The position numbers were made by a program, and so were the translations under genes. A stretch of DNA of 64,000 bases, taken from positions 98,901 through 162,900 of the forward strand of contig CAUJGJ010000040.1 of NCBI GenBank assembly GCA_963170055.1, written 5' to 3'. The notes under the pieces were generated by a model. The model had not been told where the DNA came from. It did not search any database and saw only the letters and a list, made by a program, of their open reading frames with translations. This DNA is from Halisarca cf. caerulea (Eukaryota > Porifera > Demospongiae > Chondrillida > Halisarcidae). Position 1 is the stretch's first letter. Each line of letters opens with the position of its first letter. Below, piece by piece: positions 18,380-31,000 of the stretch.

Positions 18380-21300
18380 ATGTGCATGTGTAAGGGTATA
18401 GCTACACAAATCACATGTGCATAACATGTACACATACATGTGGGCATATAATGTATACATAATAAATATTAACTAAATCCCACTTACATGTGACGCCGAA
18501 CTTGTAGTGAATATCTCGAAGTGAAGATGCCAAGGGAAGAGGGTCTGCATTGTTATTAGGCTTCAAGTCATCCGTGATGTTTCTGTTGTAGTTGCCCATC
18601 AGTCCTTCAGTTTTCCCCTCCATGAACACTGGGAGGGAGACAACTACTACAGAAATGATTCCATTCTCAACTTTGATCTCAATATACGGACCACTGCTGA
18701 AAACTGCTGACAGCGTCTGATTCCCCAGATCAGCAACAGTGACATTAGCAAAATCATTCTGTTGGCTGTCTCCAAAGTTGACTTCTTCCCCATTCACCAA
18801 TGCCCTCAGCCCTGTCTCTACCAGCTCCACCTGGTAGGAAAATTACAACCTTTACTGTACATCAGTCAGATTCACTGATCCATATAGTGCAGCATGAACA
18901 CATTCCACAAATAAAGTCATGTGTGTTAGGAAGGTGTCTTCCAAAGCACACATCATGCATACGTACTAACCTGTACAGTATCAGAATTCATTGCTTTTGC
19001 ACACAGAGCAGAAAACACAGTTGCAGGCACTTCAGAGCCTCCATTATCGTTCGCTTCAACCATTCTTCCTTGCACTGTGAATGTGCTGTCATCTGTTTGG
19101 ATCATTGTGAATTCTCCTTTACCATTAAATGTGTACTTGTGCCCATCCAAAGTCACAATGTGAGGATCACCGTAAATGCAGGCTACAATAGGTGATTTGG
19201 AATTATCACTATTATTATCAATACTCAAAAGATACTACACATGCTCCGAATGTAAACATAGCATCCCTGTAGCAACTGCATGGCTGTGAATTTCATAATA
19301 CAACTATCTAGGTGCTAATTTTTGCAGGGTGTATATTTCATGAATCTAAAACTTGGTTGTAATTCACAATTTTATTTTGTACATAAATGGACCAGTCCTT
19401 TTTACTATATTATACAGTGGAATCTCTGATAGTCGATGCTTCGCATCAAGGACACCCTCTACAAAGGACACAGCTTAAGACCCCAAAATATTTTCTCCCT
19501 ATAGTTCCAATACATTTCGAATCCCCCAAAGAGGACACTCTCCTTGCAAAGGACAAAAGATCAAGGCTCCCCAATGTGTCCTTTATTCAGAGATTCCACT
19601 GTATTACATTAATAGACTACATATCTAACCAAATATTGGCGATTGAATTTTCAGGAATGCAAGCTCATTTGTGAAATTCATGAAAATACAGTCTTATGGA
19701 AATTAGCACCTGAAGGTATTTGAATGAGCTACACGGTTACAGGTAGCGATGTCACAGGTGGAGTTCTAGCGGTAGTAGTGAAAAAGCATATCTATCACCC
19801 ATGCAGAGTACATTACTGTGCATGTGTACGTACCAAACCTATGATCTATAGATATATTATACAATATCTGAAAATCAATGGAGGCTGAATAAGAACTGAA
19901 TAAAAAGCACCCACCTGGGGGTGGGGGCTGATACCTTGTTCCATCATCAGATGGTCTCTTCTCATAGTACTTGTCACACTGGGAGTATTGACCAGCCTTG
20001 CAGCAGTAGAGGAAAGGGATGAAGTCTTCAGTGATGTGCTTCACACTGCTCATGAAGTCTACTGATGGCTGCAGGTTGACACTACCCCCTCCTGGTGGTC
20101 CAACAACAAGGCTTTGAGAGTTGTAGCAGCACTCCTGTCCAGCTGAACCTGGGCCTCTATAAGTGCCACAGACATGTAGTATGCAATTTACAAATAATTG
20201 CACAAATGCAGGAAAGAGAATCAATATAAACAGAAATAATTAATCCTTTCAACTTTGTACTTTCTAAACATAGCACTAGTGGAAATACTAGCAATATGTT
20301 CGTGTGCACAATTTTCACTTTTCAAAGGAATTTGGAAGATAAGTATAATATTTATGCACACTCGACTTCATAAGTGACAATGGATGTACGTACAAGAACT
20401 ATTGGTGACAACACAGCCAATACACAGGCAAACCTTTGTAATGAACTTTGCTGGAAGCAGATATCTGTCATAGGATGATAGTATGCGTGGGACAGATCGG
20501 CATAGTCAGTGGCCTGGAAAATGGACTGCCTGTTCACTTCCACTAGACCACTATTGGGAAGTCTGGCTTGAGCAAGAGTGGGTGGACAAGGAACAGTGCC
20601 TCTGAGCAAATCTCTCCCATCAGGTTGCTGTCTGAACCACTTGTCACACTCCTTTCTCATCTCTTGTGCACTAGTGCCATTTTTGTGGGTAAATGCAGGT
20701 CCTGACCATGCCCCTGTGCTGTTTCTTGGATCCAAATTTATTTGCCTTTTTCTGCGTCTTGTTTTCTCAGAAGGAACAACTTTTAGGAATACAGGTACAA
20801 GCAAAGATTGGGTATGTTCCACACGAGGAACTCTGACTATTGCCATCCCCGTGTTGGCAACATGTTTAGCCACATTCATAGACCTTGACAGAGAACCGTC
20901 GTCATTGTTCAGTTCAAACAGGTAGATGTCCACGGTGTAGTTCTCAGGGGGTTCAAAAGGCAAAATGTTCTTGTTCCATTTGATTTGAACTGATCTTGAG
21001 TCCAATGTCAGTTCCTCTCCTGAGATGTCTACTTCATGTCCTCTGTCAAATGACACTGTTGAGAAAAACTACTGTAATAATTATGGTGCATTCTTTCATG
21101 ATAGAAACTTGAATTGTGTGAATATATAAAATCATTACATTTACAAAATACGATGTACAGTGTTGCACATCTCACCTGATTGGAATGATGTGTATCCCCT
21201 GTACACATTCCCATTCCCATGACGGACCACAAGTGTGAAGGGGATTCGTCCAATACGTTGCAGTTCAGGAGATGTGCAAAGATAGGCTTCTCGATCGGTG

Positions 21301-22779
21301 AGATATTCACCCCTGGTGGATTGGTCTCCAAAGATGCACTGAATATCAGTTGGATCCTGCAAGCATGGACCAGAGACTACCACGGGAGTGCTTCCTAGAA
21401 CATTTCCAGCAGTGGGAGAGATGGACAGTATGGCTACAAATGGAAGAATATGTTGAATAGTTACTGTATGCTCACCGATGGAAATACAGTAGACTTTTTT
21501 ATGCTTATACATTAAATATTCAATCAATTGAGTCACCATTTTCTTGGCATCCAATGTCAATAGGCACACTCCTGTCCAGCCGCAACACCCACTCTCCTAT
21601 TCTTCCAGTGTTTCCAGGGATACTGTCCAGAAACTGGACATCTTCTGTTAGAGACCCAGGCAACTTGTAAAATCGTGCTCCATCCCCAGCATTGTAGCCA
21701 GCAACAGCAGGAGTGCCACTAAAGCCATTGATCCCGCTATCATCATCACTCGTCACCCAATTTATGCCATTGTCAGCGTACAGGAAAATAGCTGCTGATC
21801 GAATCCCATTAGTTGATATTACCATTTGAAACGTGTTGAACTAATAGTTTTAATAGAAAAATTGAGCATGCATGCACATTCTAACACTGGTATTTAGAAA
21901 CACTACACTATTATTAACATATAGCCACTTTGTGTACCTATGTATGTTAGCCAGTAACAACAGGAGTGCCACCAAAGCCATCAATCCTGCCACTATGGCC
22001 ATTCATCACCCAATTTATGCCATTGTCAGCTCAAATAATAATATGTCAATAAGACAAGTACATCGATGTTGTGTGTTCACATGCAAATACTCAATACACC
22101 ACACATACAAAACTATTATATATATATGCTATCTAATGTACATGTAACTACCTTATTGTCATCATTGCCTCCAACATATCCTACCCTATCCCATGTAATT
22201 ATAAGAGCCCAAGTTGCTTGATATCCACGCATACTTGGTAAGCCTGCTGTGATGTATTTGTTGATGTCATTGAGTAGATCTTCATCTGTACCTGCAGTCA
22301 CACTCTTGTAGTAGATCAAACCCGACCGACTTCCACCGGTGCTAACATCAGCCCAAAATACAGCCACAACAGGGGACCAATCTGGAGAGCCTGAATTGGT
22401 GAATGGGAAGCCTCTTGGCGTGAAAGGAGTTCCAGCTCTGCTGTTTTGTGGCAGATTGAGGAAGGAAACATATCCACTGTCATCAATCTGCACATTGAAG
22501 TAGGATAGATACATATACATACATACATTGTAAGGGGTATTTATTTCAGCTTCACAAATCACTCAGCATAATCTTACTTACTTGTGAGAGATTAAATTTT
22601 CTACCAAAGAATGGGAAGTTAACAGGAATGGAGACTCCTCTCACACTGTCATGCCCCCTTGGAAACACTTCATAGCCATTCTCCGGCCCAAAGGGATACC
22701 CAAAGAACTCCTCCAAAGTGACAGAGTTAACATATCCACTGGAAATGAGAATGCCAAGGACTACAAAAGCCAGCAGCAT
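15915..22779 (-). CDS. Secreted NIDO-IPT-AMOP-VWD-EGF-EGF-FN3 protein, complete 12-exon gene (unit 3)
   Basis: Exons: 22582-22779, 22152-22487, 21537-21840, 21176-21433, 20434-21055, 19915-20156, 18971-19182, 18488-18830, 17415-17672, 17029-17124, 16495-16608, 15915-16198. They sum to 3267 nt, an uninterrupted 1088 residues. Order: signal peptide 1-19; NIDO about 70-275; IPT/TIG 281-365; a beta domain ending in the dibasic site RRRKR about 465-469 (possible furin cleavage); AMOP about 500-640 with CC and C pairs; VWD about 654-838 with GDPH near 658-661, the known Asp-Pro autocleavage motif of this family; conserved post-VWD segment 839-924; two EGF-like modules of six Cys each; and a C-terminal FN3-like domain ending KKM. 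The order resembles MUC4, SUSD2 and Drosophila mesh, but there is no transmembrane segment and no sushi domain. An extracellular adhesive or barrier role is inference. The ATG is placed before the hydrophobic leader. Confidence 0.9.
16811..16860. repeat. Poly-G runs in intron
   Basis: Two G-runs (GGAGGGGGG... and TGAGGGGGGGGGC) inside the intron between EGF exons of the NIDO gene. Similar runs near 26,485 and C-runs at 38,166 suggest a shared repeat end. Could form G-quadruplexes. Confidence 0.5.
18280..18384. repeat. (TGTC)n(GT)n microsatellite in intron
   Basis: Short TGTC tetranucleotide run followed by about 80 bases of GT, in the intron after VWD exon 8. Positional counterpart of the 10,693-10,992 tract. 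Confidence 0.95.
19310..19711. mobile_element. Nested MITEs
   Basis: Outer element has AGGTGCTAATTT at 19,310 and AAATTAGCACCT ending at 19,711. An inner MITE (19,413-19,603) with TACAGTGGAATCTCTGA and TCAGAGATTCCACTGTA termini is inserted in it. Both lie in the intron between the AMOP and VWD exons. Confidence 0.75.
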
Positions 22780-24296
22780 CCTGACCAAGATCAACCCCTG
22801 CAAGCAGAAGTGCCTCCTCTAATGGGTGACTCAAAATACGCACAGGATGCTGGCTCCCAGTTGATGAACACTACAGCATCATTTGGGCTTACTTTTATTG
22901 CTGTGAAATATGAAACTGAAACCACTACAGAAACCTACAGTACATTAGCTGTTGTAACTACGATTGTCTTTCAGAGTGAGTGCTGTGATGATGGGAATTG
23001 GTTATTCTAATCAATTTTAAATTCAAGTGATATTTTGTAATTTACATTTAATTGATTGGTTTCTGTCTCAGAGAACAGTTGATAACCTCTTGCTATTTGA
23101 ACCATATTACACAAAACATATTATATACTTTAATTTGATGTATTTTGCCTCCTAAGAAAGTAGACTGTGATTAATTTAAGGATCCACAGAAATGTGTTGA
23201 AATTGGCATCAGTCCCTTAATCATTACTTTGAAACCTTGGTGTTGTAAGTCACTAAAATGTAGTCTGCAATTTGCACTGTAGCCATGTTGCAATCACTGT
23301 AATATTGCCGCAATTAATGATTACAGTGGAACCCCTCTAATTCAGCCCCCTGATCATGAATTGGGGACACCCCTCTAATGTGGACACATACCACTGGAAC
23401 CAAATCTTCCACTACAATAAGCCACAGTACATCTCCAACCCCGGAAATGAGGACACCTCAATAATCAGGACTGTACTTTCAGGTTCCAAGGTGTCCGGAT
23501 TAGAGGGGTTCCACTGTATTGAGTACTAGCATCAAGGACTGCATGCAGTGGTGATGGTAGTTCTCCAACTCTAATATACAGTCATATACTGAGTAACATA
23601 CTGCAAACCATGCAATCCTCCAAAGAAGAATAAGGCAGTGAGTGCAATCAGAAATCATGCAACTTGTAGCCAGTATTCTCAGACAGAGAACCAGGATCAG
23701 TCTCAAAATGGGCTAAGCCAGGAGTTTGAGAATGTCAGGGTTGTAACAGAAAGTGATTCCAGGGAGAGAAGTGAGAGCCAGCAGCAGCCCCGAAAAGAGC
23801 AAAAAAGGGAGGTTGAGAATGATAGAGTTGTGACAGGAAGTGATTGCAGGGTGAGAGAGAATAATTAAGGTTTGTACGTTGGTGCCAGGAAGCTGTGGGG
23901 TACAAGGAGTGATGTTTCTGTAGTGCTAGTGAGGTAGAAGATACTGTACAGGGAAAATTGGGGGGTGATGATGACATTGAAGTGGTGAGAGTTGTCAAAG
24001 AGAGAGAGTTAGGTTCTGATGGTGGTTCTGGCTGAAAGGCGAGGAAGAGGTGTTGTTGAAAATGGATCACGTGGAGCTCAATAGTTATATTGGAAAGTTG
24101 AGAATAGGTCACCTTTTTTGGATGGAACTTCAGTCCGAGTGCTTGGCCAATGAGTTGGTCCGGCCCTAGCTGGGATGAGCAGTGCAGAGGGGAGTGCAGA
24201 CAGAGGATTGTGACAAAAGATCGCCAAATATGGGATGCAAGATTTCGTGACTTCTGCTAATGAACCTGTGGTGTTATGACTGTTTCAAATAGTTCT
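22780..24296. other. NIDO-gene upstream region; MITE and unclassified sequence
   Basis: 22,780-22,930 is the duplicated 5' flank shared with 1,807-1,960. A MITE lies at 23,322-23,518. 23,640-23,870 is open on the plus strand (Glu/Gln/Arg-rich, repeated VVT.SD motif) but has no recognised domain or splice partner. No convincing gene. Confidence 0.5.
23322..23518. mobile_element. MITE with TACAGTGGAACCCCTCTAAT termini
   Basis: TACAGTGGAACCCCTCTAAT at the left is the near-perfect inverted complement of ATTAGAGGGGTTCCACTGTA at the right, flanked by TA-like bases. About 197 bp without coding capacity. Confidence 0.85.
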
Positions 24297-24690
24297 TTTT
24301 CGTTGATGATGTGCGTGTGCTGCATAGAACTGTACAGTTCTAGTGCTAGTTGTGGCAGTTGTGGCAGTTGTGGCACAATGCACAATAATAATAATAATAA
24401 TAATAATACAGTGGAACCTCTCTACAATGGACACTTTAAGAATTGAAAACCAAGTTGCTATATGGAGGTTTCCACTATTCACAGGTTATTTTTATATGCT
24501 TGGCGATATCTATCTAGACCCACAAAAGAAGTCTGTTATATACAGATCGAGATCGACGTTTTCGCTATTTGGGGAGTTTGTTATAAAAGGTTCCACTATG
24601 TACTGTATAATATAGTGTATACAGCATATACATACATATATTACATATATGTATATATAGCAATAATAATAAACTGTTACTTTGAAAGCA
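24297..24690. mobile_element. Repeat with embedded MITE, unit 3 copy
   Basis: Partner of 11,857-12,240. (ATA)n run at 24,384-24,408, then a MITE at 24,408-24,602 with TACAGTGGAACCTCTCTA start and AGGTTCCACTATGTA end. Confidence 0.7.
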
Positions 24691-24857
24691 GACCATGCAA
24701 GGCATTTCTGTGGAATGTAAAATTGACCACATCATGTCCTCTGTTTCCGTGTCTCATGGCGATAATAGAACTTAATGACAATTAAACTGTTGTACAATAC
24801 ATTGAGTATTAATGAGGTGTGTACAAAGAGACTCAAGTTTGTATGCCTGTAGTAAGC

Positions 24858-27800
24858 TCATCTATCAGATTTTCCCAGTTCCTTGAGTTTTTCTTCCAGC
24901 TGTGACAGTCTCTTGTCCATCCCTTGCAACAGGAGCTCTACGGTTGTCTTCCACTTGTCCATTTCATCAGACATGTCATCAAACGTTCTGCCATGCACAG
25001 GAAGTGTGTGGCTTCCAGAAATGGAAGAGTGCAATAGCTCCTACAGGAAGGAAGGAAGATGGGGAGAATTCTGACAGCAATGTTACAGTATCTACAATGA
25101 AAACAAAAGACAACCCTAATTATTTTTATATGACCCTAATCCCCATTCTTGCTTAAAATATTCCAAAGTGATTTTGACTTCCTCTGGCTAGCTTCAACAA
25201 ATGGACAGCAGTGTACGTCTTCATACACAGTACAACTACAGTGGAGGACACCTACATACATACATGCTACGGCTGCACACGACACCTTGATTATAAAGCA
25301 GTTTCCCGCAGGCTTGTGCATGCGTACATATGCATTCACACATACTGTATGTACTGTACGACGTACATACACTTCACCTTACACATTTATTCATTAGGTT
25401 GATACACAACTGTCTATACTCAGAGCCTACTATGGGAGTACATAACATATACGTAGCCAGAGGGAAATCAATGAAATGATGAAAAGGAAACAAACTTGTG
25501 ATCACTCCATCCCAAATTGGAGTGCTGTTAACACATTCCAAAGGACAGTGTTTTGTCTTGCACAATCCGGTTTCCACGCATACTGAAAACCTGAAACCTA
25601 ACAATACAACCTCAATAACGTTTACTACTTACCGGGCAGGATACTTCTAGTAAACACATGTTAGATGGATCATGCCCATATCATGGTCATGTCAAACACG
25701 GCATGTACTGTACGTAGAACTACAGTAGTAGCTAATATTTTTCACTATGAGACCTCACACTCACACTCCAGCCTCGCTGCAGTGGACTCACTGTGGATGA
25801 CTTGCCATGAATAGTGGAGTATTCCTCTTTCTTCTCAGCATCAACTCCAGTTGGCTTCATTCCATTGCTCTTTAAAGCACTAACGATTTCACTCACTGTT
25901 TGCTCAAACTGACTGTCATCAACACAACTGATCCACTGCCAATGTCAATGGAAGACAACTCAACGTATAGTACAAAAGCATAGAGCCTACAATACGTACA
26001 TGCATACGTACATGTACCAATGTGTGCCAATACATATGTACTTTATGTACGTACTGTCATGAATCTACCTGTCTACTCATGATGATGAGCCTGAGACCAG
26101 GATCAATGTTCTTCACACACTCACACTCCAGAGTGAATATCGGCTTCTTCATATCTTCTGCTAGTCCAAGCTGATGGGGCATGGTGCATATAAAAATCAA
26201 TGCTTCACTAGGTACGTATTCTCAAACTCATTGGTAAATGTACACAAATACAAACATAGCAACTTCAAGATCATCAAAAGAATAGGATAGAAAGGTAATG
26301 TTTTATAAATGATGATCAACAGAAACTAGCTGTTAACCTGTCGTACATATATTGACTTTTTTAAGGGAGGATTATTATGTTGTGTCCTTATTTGGGAGAG
26401 TCACTATCAGAGGTTCCATTTTACAGTATGTAAGCAGAGGAGTGTACTTGTGCAACGCGGACAATAAGCAGGGTTTTATCTGGGGGGGGGGGGGGGACCT
26501 GGGTATGGTTCCCACCTAAGCAGAAAGATTCCCCCCCAAATAAAATTATATACAGGCTTAATTTTTGTGAAGGAACACTGTCATGAATTGATCATGAATC
26601 CATTTACAAAGGGTAGAATTTGCCCAAAATGCTCATATCATAAATAGCTTGTATTAATCAGTCTTGAGTCCATTGGTAAGTATGTTTATTCAGCAATTAC
26701 ATTGAATACATGTGTCAAAATTTAGGAGTTCTAATGTAAATGCACATAGTTTAGCTTTGCTCCAAACATCATGGCATAAGCATTCGTGCAAGGATTTATT
26801 CATGTATAGGTACTTACGCATGCTTGCACATGTTCAGGGTTTCTTTTAGAGGAAAGGGGGCACAGGGGGTATCTCTCCCTTGAAATCTTATCCTAGCTAT
26901 AACGCACATGCACAGTTGCAACAGACTGATCTGTGGACTGTATTTAGAAACAGCTTCAGTGGCGTAAAACAGCCTCATTTATCACCTTCTGAGGCATAAA
27001 ATCTAAAAATTTTCCTGGGGGAGAATATATACCCCCAGACCCCCCCTAGCTTTGACCACTATCATTTCACATACATACATATCTGCGCCCCATTGCATCA
27101 CTATACTTTGCCATTGCTCCAACTTTATCATTATTCTGAAAGAAAACCTGATATGCATGCTGCATGCATGAGTGTGGTTTTTAATATCAAAGAATACACA
27201 TGTGCCGTGCCGCGCCGTGTGTGTGTGTTTATACATACGTATAAACAGATGTGTAGGTTCCCCCTCCAAAATTTGACCCCAGATAATACCCTGAATAAGT
27301 CCTATGTATTACACAGAGTTATTCTACTGCATTGACTTGCACAAACACACATTGTACATACATACGTACGTATACAGCATAGCTAACCTCATCAATACAG
27401 TATACCGAGTGAGAAGATCTTTCAGTCATCAAAAACAGCAGTACACTGCAGTTCTGGAGACACAAAATGTAACACAAACAATTAAAGGAATACACGTAAG
27501 GTAACAGTAGAATACTGACAGAGTTTGTGTGTGATATGCAACTAACTTCCCACACAAAGAACGTCATCAGGGAATTTGAGCAGAGTACAGATAAGTACAC
27601 CCAGACACAACAGGTGTGAATGTATTCCACATGTGGATAATACTCAAGCTTTCCTTGGAGACAGGGAGACAAATTTGTGATGTTAAAATTTTGTTCACAA
27701 TGTGGCTGTCCGTGTTCCCCTAAATTTTTAAGACTGCATATTTGCCCTCTCCCCCCCCCAAATTATAAGAATCCATGAGAGGTACGTACATACATATGTG

Positions 27801-27974
27801 AAGAAATGTACAATGCAATGCAGCAATCAATAGAACTTGTAACCACATGCAGCACATGACATGCCTCAATTCCATCAGCTATCTCATTTCTCCACTTGTG
27901 ACCTGGTCTGATACCTGCTTCATCTATCCAAACAGAGTAGTCAGCTGCATTCAGGGCCTCCTAGTATGTATATG

Positions 27975-28045
<71 letters not shown>

Positions 28046-31000
28046 AAAGAAAATGAAAAGTGAAGAATTTTGGATATTGTCATAATACTTATGTCACTGA
28101 AAATACCTTTAGTCGCTTTGCCATTTTGAGATTTGTATGAGAATAGCTGACAAAAATGTCTCTTTTACCAATTCCAGCCTTCTTGTTCAGCACACGAAGA
28201 TCTGTTCATCATTGGTAGAAACAATAGCAATCCAGCTCACAAAGGCAAAAACACACCAAGCACCTTGCACTACAAATATCTCACACATGTAGCTCTCACC
28301 ACAATCAGCTCTCACACTACCAGCAGGCATACTACGTACACACATATGTATGTAGTAGGGATGGGTGATATTGCTTATAATCAGCCACAATTATTGTCCA
28401 ACAAAATTCACGATTATCATGATAATCGTATACCTCTGGGATCCTAAAGTGTATGTGTAAATGAAACAAACCATACAGAATTTGGGTACACCTAACCAAG
28501 TATTATGCTGACAATTGAATAGGAAAGAAGTAATAAACATTCTGCATATGTGCAATGATTATCCTGATAGTCACGATATTACAATAATCATGATGTCAAA
28601 TCACTGACGATACGATTATCACGAGTATCACGATTATTGCCCAACCCTAGTACCTAGTAGCTTACACTACAAATAGGTCACACTACCATAGTATGTAGTT
28701 CACACAACAATGACACAACACTACAAGAAGCTCACATTACAAGCCCCTCATGTTACAAACACCTTATACAACATCTGAACAACTAGCTCACACTATGTAC
28801 AAGCAGTTCACACAACAAAACCTCACACTACAAGCACTTCATACTACAAGCACCTCATACTACAAGCACCTCATACTACAAGCACCTCATACTGCAAGCA
28901 CCTCACACTACAAGCACCTCATACTACAAGCACCTCAACAGCAAGGAACTCACAATCAATGACATCAATAATGGACTGCTGCTCCATTACACTCTTGATT
29001 CCCATAGCAGAGAAGTCTCTAGAGGACAATTCCATTAGTTTCAAGCCATCAATCTCTTTGGATTTCAACAGAGCTGCATATGTTTCACAGTGGTCCAGGT
29101 GCTGTGCATGGCGTAGAAAACACACTTCTTGTTTGCAGACATGCTCCCAGGGCATCCACAGCATACAAACACATATGGGTAACTGGACGTACATAACAGT
29201 ACCACCAGAAAAAAAACTATGTACGTGCAATTCCATAGTTCACCTACGGGTGTTACTGTAACATCACGGAAACTGTATGGGGTATACAATGACTAAAATG
29301 AGTCCCATACAAGAATGAGCTGCATAACTACAGACATACGTACGTATACCTACAATTCTCCAAGATGATGGTTTCAAGTAAGCATCCTATAAGCACATAT
29401 GTACATACAGTATATACACTATACCAAAGATTACCTTCTGATTGAGCATCCAGTTACAGACATCGTCCACACTCCACTGGCTAGGATTGAGAGGACGGTT
29501 AACATTTAGTGTAGACAACAAATTACCAGCTGTTCTGCAGAAGACACAACAAAACACAAGCAAACACAAATAAAATGGGTGAGATGTCCACAAGGTGACA
29601 ACTAATAGTATTACAGTGTGTACTGCACTGCATTAGCCAGCACATGAAGGTCTGAAATGCATATATACCTTTTTGCGAGGCTGGAGCTGGAAAACTCCTT
29701 GATCACACTGAGAGGCTGCACCCAGGCACTTGTGTCTCTATAGTGAATACGTATGTAAATCAACCAATCCACTCACAATTTACATGCTGTACTTCATGTG
29801 TACAGTATGTACCGTATATACACATTGTTTAGAAAGGAAACAATAGTGGAAGGATTCAACGCAAACACTCTATTATGTAATACATATGGCTAATGATGCA
29901 ATACAGATGACTGGTGATGTAATACTAAACAGGTAAAAGCCATTGTAATGCAACATACTGTATACATACATATTGGTTGGTGAATTGGTATCCTATTTTA
30001 CGTGGGACCCCTTTAGCCTGAGGCTACTCCACCAGGGGCCTACGAAACTCATGCAAATCACACACAATTTCTACATACACATTGTGTGGCTTCAGTAGCT
30101 GCACTTTTTTTCACAAACAAGCAAGGGGTGCAGGATGGGAATTGATCCCACAAACTTTGGTGTCATAGCTACGCAGGCTAGCTACTGATCCACCCTGCAA
30201 CCCCCAATACATACATACGTATATGGAACTTATAACCAGAAAACATGGATACATGCAAAGTATGCAGGTTCATACATACCAAACATTACTATACACACAT
30301 GGTCACAGACAACACACTGATCTGCTCTTGTTTCTGCCAAATTCTTTAGTAGGTCGACACATGCAGTTTGGAGATTAGCGTCTGGTAGACGCAGATTCGA
30401 CAATACTTTAGCCATAAGTGCATCCTGCAATTGGAACAAATGACAGCAAAACATGTAGTACTTTGTACTTTGTGGACTCAGAAAATCTCAAAAATATTGT
30501 TGATGACAATATGTATTAAAATGTATGTACGTATGTAGTGAATCCAAAATAATACAGTTTTGGTCATTGATCGTAATGTTTGCGACATACGTAAGTACGT
30601 ACTTACAAGTCTCAAAGCAACAACAGTCACCAATACTATGTGCATCCCATACATCCGTTTACATCAATAAGGAGGTGCTATAATAGGGTTTCCCAAGAAT
30701 ACCAGCATAGACCACATGTATGCACATACATCCTCATTGTATTGTCACAAATTATGTACAGTATGTACATCTGTGCGGCAAAAGGGTATGCACAATGGCC
30801 AAAACGATCCTTTTTTAGGCTGTAACAGCAAGTTCGGGTTAACTATATATCCCAGAGTAAATCCCAGAACATATACTGCAAAAAGAAGATGAAGACACTT
30901 ATGTAAGTATTTTCTTTAGAAGATACGTATTAGGAGAGCAATTTTGATTTCTGCCTCCCTGGTCTATGTATCACCTGTTCTGGTATAATTGCATGGAAGC

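Noticed and set aside
23638..23868. Glu/Gln-rich plus-strand frame as a gene
   Set aside because: Short, low complexity, no splice partners or recognised domain; mentioned only as unclassified sequence.
29985..30205. A functional tRNA gene
   Set aside because: A- and B-box-like motifs are present but no cloverleaf with a proper anticodon arm and acceptor stem could be drawn, and the tail is LINE-derived; a SINE explains it better.
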